Of a DNA stretch of 7,991 nucleotides, positions 6,712 through 7,991 are shown piece after piece. Origin of the DNA: Puniceicoccaceae bacterium. Lineage in GTDB: Bacteria; Verrucomicrobiota; Verrucomicrobiia; Opitutales; Coraliomargaritaceae. Both the position numbers and the translations under genes were made by a program. The DNA is taken from contig PWZW01000131.1 of assembly GCA_003567255.1 (NCBI GenBank), positions 1 through 7,991 on the forward strand, read 5' to 3'. How positions within the stretch are numbered: position 1 is the stretch's first letter; each line of letters begins with the position of its first letter. The notes under the pieces are model-generated. The model saw nothing but the letters and a program-made list of their open reading frames with translations, was not told where the DNA came from and did not search any database.

Positions 6712-7767
6712 TCAAAAAAAGCGCCGATAACCAAGCACTCCAGCCAAGGCAAGCCCCCCAAACACCAACCCGTAGACCCCTGGCTCGGGCACGATCGTTG
6801 TCTCGTAGTCGTAACCGATGCCATCGTAATCCAAATAATTAAAAGTGTCTCCGATACGGACGCCAAACTCCCAAAGCATGTCATCCTCACCAAAGCCCGC
6901 CAGGGCCATATCTTCGGGCAAGTACTTATCGAATCCGTGGATTTGCTGCCACTCACTCCAGATCAGGTCGACAAATCCATGGTGCATCCAAAAAACAGGA
7001 TCGAAGGGAGCCTCTGCGACGTTAGCCATGTTGCCACCGACCCAGACATGCCCAAGATTATGGAGCAAGGGTCCCTCCTCACCCCAGCCCTCCAAGTGGT
7101 TTCGAAAACTTTCATTGATATCTGCGCCTGGATTCCATGGGGCTGCGTCATACTGCCCGACCTGAAGCGCCCGCCAGATATCTGCCGTCGTCCCGAGGGT
7201 AAGCTGATCGTTAAAATCCCGCCTCAACGGTTGGTCAGGGTCATCGAAGAGAAACCAATTTGAACTACCACTGAAAGGGCCCGCCTCCACAAGGTTATCG
7301 TTCTCGGGATTGCCATTACCCCCGAGAAGCTCGGCGGTCCAGGGACCACTACTTGGACTTTGGTCCACGGCCCAATTCCAATAGGGCAGGCCCGTGAGCA
7401 ACCCCGACGAGTCGTGAGCAAGCAAAGTGCTCTCAAACTCCCAAATATACTGACGGTGCCAAGGGAGAAAAGTAGGCACCATATGCGCCTGCGCGGGATT
7501 CGCACCGCCGCCATGGTGATGCGAGTGATCCTCCATGGCATCAGCATGAATCTTCACAAAATTGTCGTAAACGCTTAAGCCGGAGGCCGCCGGCGTTTGC
7601 TTCATGGAGTGCAAGGCATTCACAAATGCGGACTGCTCAGCCTCACTCAAGCTTGCCTGGTTGGGACGAAAACGTGGCTCCGCAGCATTCAGTTCTGAGG
7701 AGAAAGGCATCCCAAACGCAAAGGCACAAAGATAGCCAATGGTTGATTTATAATACTTTAAAAACAT
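6712..7767 (-). CDS. Secreted di-copper tyrosinase/polyphenol oxidase with PEP-CTERM anchor
   Basis: The 351-residue protein belongs to the tyrosinase family, whose members oxidise phenols or catechols to quinones at a paired type-3 copper centre. An N-terminal signal peptide (residues 1 to about 28, hydrophobic core IGYLCAFAFGM, likely cleavage near LNA-AEP) sends it across the inner membrane. CuA ligands are likely His74 (KIHAD), His95 and His104 (AHMVPTFLPWHRQY). CuB ligands are likely His236 and His240 (LLHNLGHVWVGG) and a histidine in DPVFWMHHGFVD (262/263). Asn237 follows the first CuB histidine, as in tyrosinases with monophenolase activity. The C-terminus is a PEP-CTERM signal: VPEP (326-329), a hydrophobic stretch to Leu345, then YRRFF. 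The mature chain has no cysteine, so no Cys-His thioether. A histidine cluster, HSHHH (81-85), lies between the first two copper ligands. No Shine-Dalgarno sequence is seen before the ATG, and no copper chaperone or exosortase gene is nearby. It converges on the MFS gene. Confidence 0.93.
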   Translation of the reverse strand: MFLKYYKSTIGYLCAFAFGMPFSSELNAAEPRFRPNQASLSEAEQSAFVNALHSMKQTPAASGLSVYDNFVKIHADAMEDHSHHHGGGANPAQAHMVPTFLPWHRQYIWEFESTLLAHDSSGLLTGLPYWNWAVDQSPSSGPWTAELLGGNGNPENDNLVEAGPFSGSSNWFLFDDPDQPLRRDFNDQLTLGTTADIWRALQVGQYDAAPWNPGADINESFRNHLEGWGEEGPLLHNLGHVWVGGNMANVAEAPFDPVFWMHHGFVDLIWSEWQQIHGFDKYLPEDMALAGFGEDDMLWEFGVRIGDTFNYLDYDGIGYDYETTIVPEPGVYGLVFGGLALAGVLGYRRFF

Positions 7768-7899
7768 AAGTTAGGTGCGAATGTGTAAATTTCACAAGTA
7801 CGTGTACCCATGAAAAGAGCCTTACCTGAAGTAATATACTTCAGGTAAGGCTCACCTTTTATTTCTTTACAATATATTGACATAGCTTGAGCTGGGAAC
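7768..7899. other. AT-rich divergent intergenic region
   Basis: This stretch of 132 bases separates the minus-strand tyrosinase from the plus-strand exported protein. It is visibly richer in A and T than the genes around it. It contains the 37-base hairpin described separately, the 10-base palindrome CAATATATTG (7870-7879), and a TTGACA (7877-7882) that lies too close to the ATG at 7900 to act as a normal -35 for it. TATATT (7873-7878) could be a -10 for the right-hand gene but lacks a good -35. Confidence 0.45.
7817..7853. terminator. Perfect 16-bp inverted repeat, bidirectional-terminator-like
   Basis: The left arm GAGCCTTACCTGAAGT (7817-7832) is exactly complementary to the right arm ACTTCAGGTAAGGCTC (7838-7853), with a 5-base AATAT loop. 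AAAA (7813-7816) precedes it and ACCTTTTATTTCTTT follows. Transcribed on the minus strand, the stem runs straight into TTTTCA. Transcribed on the plus strand, it is followed by a T-rich tract after three bases. That is the shape of a factor-independent terminator in both directions. It is odd that it lies upstream of two divergent genes rather than between convergent ones, so an operator or insulating role is also possible. Confidence 0.7.
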
Positions 7900-7991
7900 A
7901 TGCGAGTGTTTTTTTGCCTTTCTGTTTTGTCAGTACTCTGCACCACCCTCGCCCATGCGGTCACGACGGGAACAGCCGGAGGTGCTGAACC
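7900..7991 (+). CDS. Exported protein of unknown function, 3' end cut off by the window
   Basis: An open frame starts at ATG 7900 and runs to the window edge (30 full codons). It encodes a textbook Sec signal peptide: Met-Arg, then a hydrophobic core VFFCLSVLSVLCTTL, then an AHA cleavage site (residues 18-20), followed by the small-residue stretch VTTGTAGGAE. The cysteines in the core do not form a lipobox, so this is probably not a lipoprotein. The mature protein is too short here to classify. It lies divergent to the tyrosinase gene across the hairpin-bearing intergenic region. No clear Shine-Dalgarno sequence is visible (the upstream bases are GAGCTGGGAAC). The signal-peptide pattern is the main support for this being a gene. 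Confidence 0.65.
   Translation, partial: MRVFFCLSVLSVLCTTLAHAVTTGTAGGAE

Noticed and set aside
6526..7263. Long plus-strand open frame (245 codons) opposite the tyrosinase
   Set aside because: It is antisense to a well-supported enzyme gene with intact copper motifs, signal peptide and sorting signal. Its translation shows no recognisable domain and it begins inside the MFS gene.
7877..7882. Consensus TTGACA as a -35 box for the right-edge gene
   Set aside because: A -10 box at the proper spacing would fall at the ATG at 7900, leaving no leader, and no -10-like hexamer is there.

Overview
The window holds nine protein-coding genes, eight complete or nearly so plus one cut off at each edge (the first and last entries), packed with short gaps. 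No rRNA, tRNA, CRISPR array, insertion sequence or phage gene is visible. The mix suggests a Gram-negative, probably marine or aquatic bacterium of the Verrucomicrobiota (Opitutales/Puniceicoccales type). The clues are a periplasmic efflux adaptor, an exported tyrosinase with a C-terminal PEP-CTERM sorting signal, a cysteine-free FmdB-like protein of a kind I associate with Verrucomicrobia and Planctomycetes, and weak Shine-Dalgarno sequences with GTG starts. This placement is an inference from gene style, not a proven taxonomy.

Layout, left to right. Positions 1-810 (+) are the C-terminal part of an RND-type periplasmic adaptor, followed after 38 bases by a fructosamine-kinase-family gene (849-1733, +). 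That gene overlaps by 10 bases, tail to tail, with trpA (1724-2560, -). A 138-base divergent intergenic region follows. Then come a hotdog-fold acyl-CoA thioesterase (2699-3160, +) and surE (3191-3991, +), 30 bases apart and probably co-transcribed. Next are the small FmdB-like gene (4058-4384, +), nadA for quinolinate synthase (4437-5423, +), and an MFS transporter (5420-6637, +) whose GTG start overlaps the nadA stop. Convergent to these is a secreted di-copper tyrosinase (6712-7767, -). A 132-base AT-rich divergent intergenic region carries a perfect 16-bp inverted repeat shaped like a bidirectional terminator. At the right edge a new exported protein begins (7900 to beyond 7991, +).

Most of the window is housekeeping metabolism: tryptophan and NAD synthesis, nucleotide and acyl-CoA hydrolysis, and repair of glycated amines. 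The genes do not form one pathway. The parts that deserve attention are the right-hand end (PEP-CTERM tyrosinase with a histidine-rich loop, the inverted repeat and the unlisted signal-peptide gene), the FmdB-like protein that has lost every zinc-binding cysteine, and the nadA-MFS coupling. I see no convincing previously undescribed multi-gene system here.
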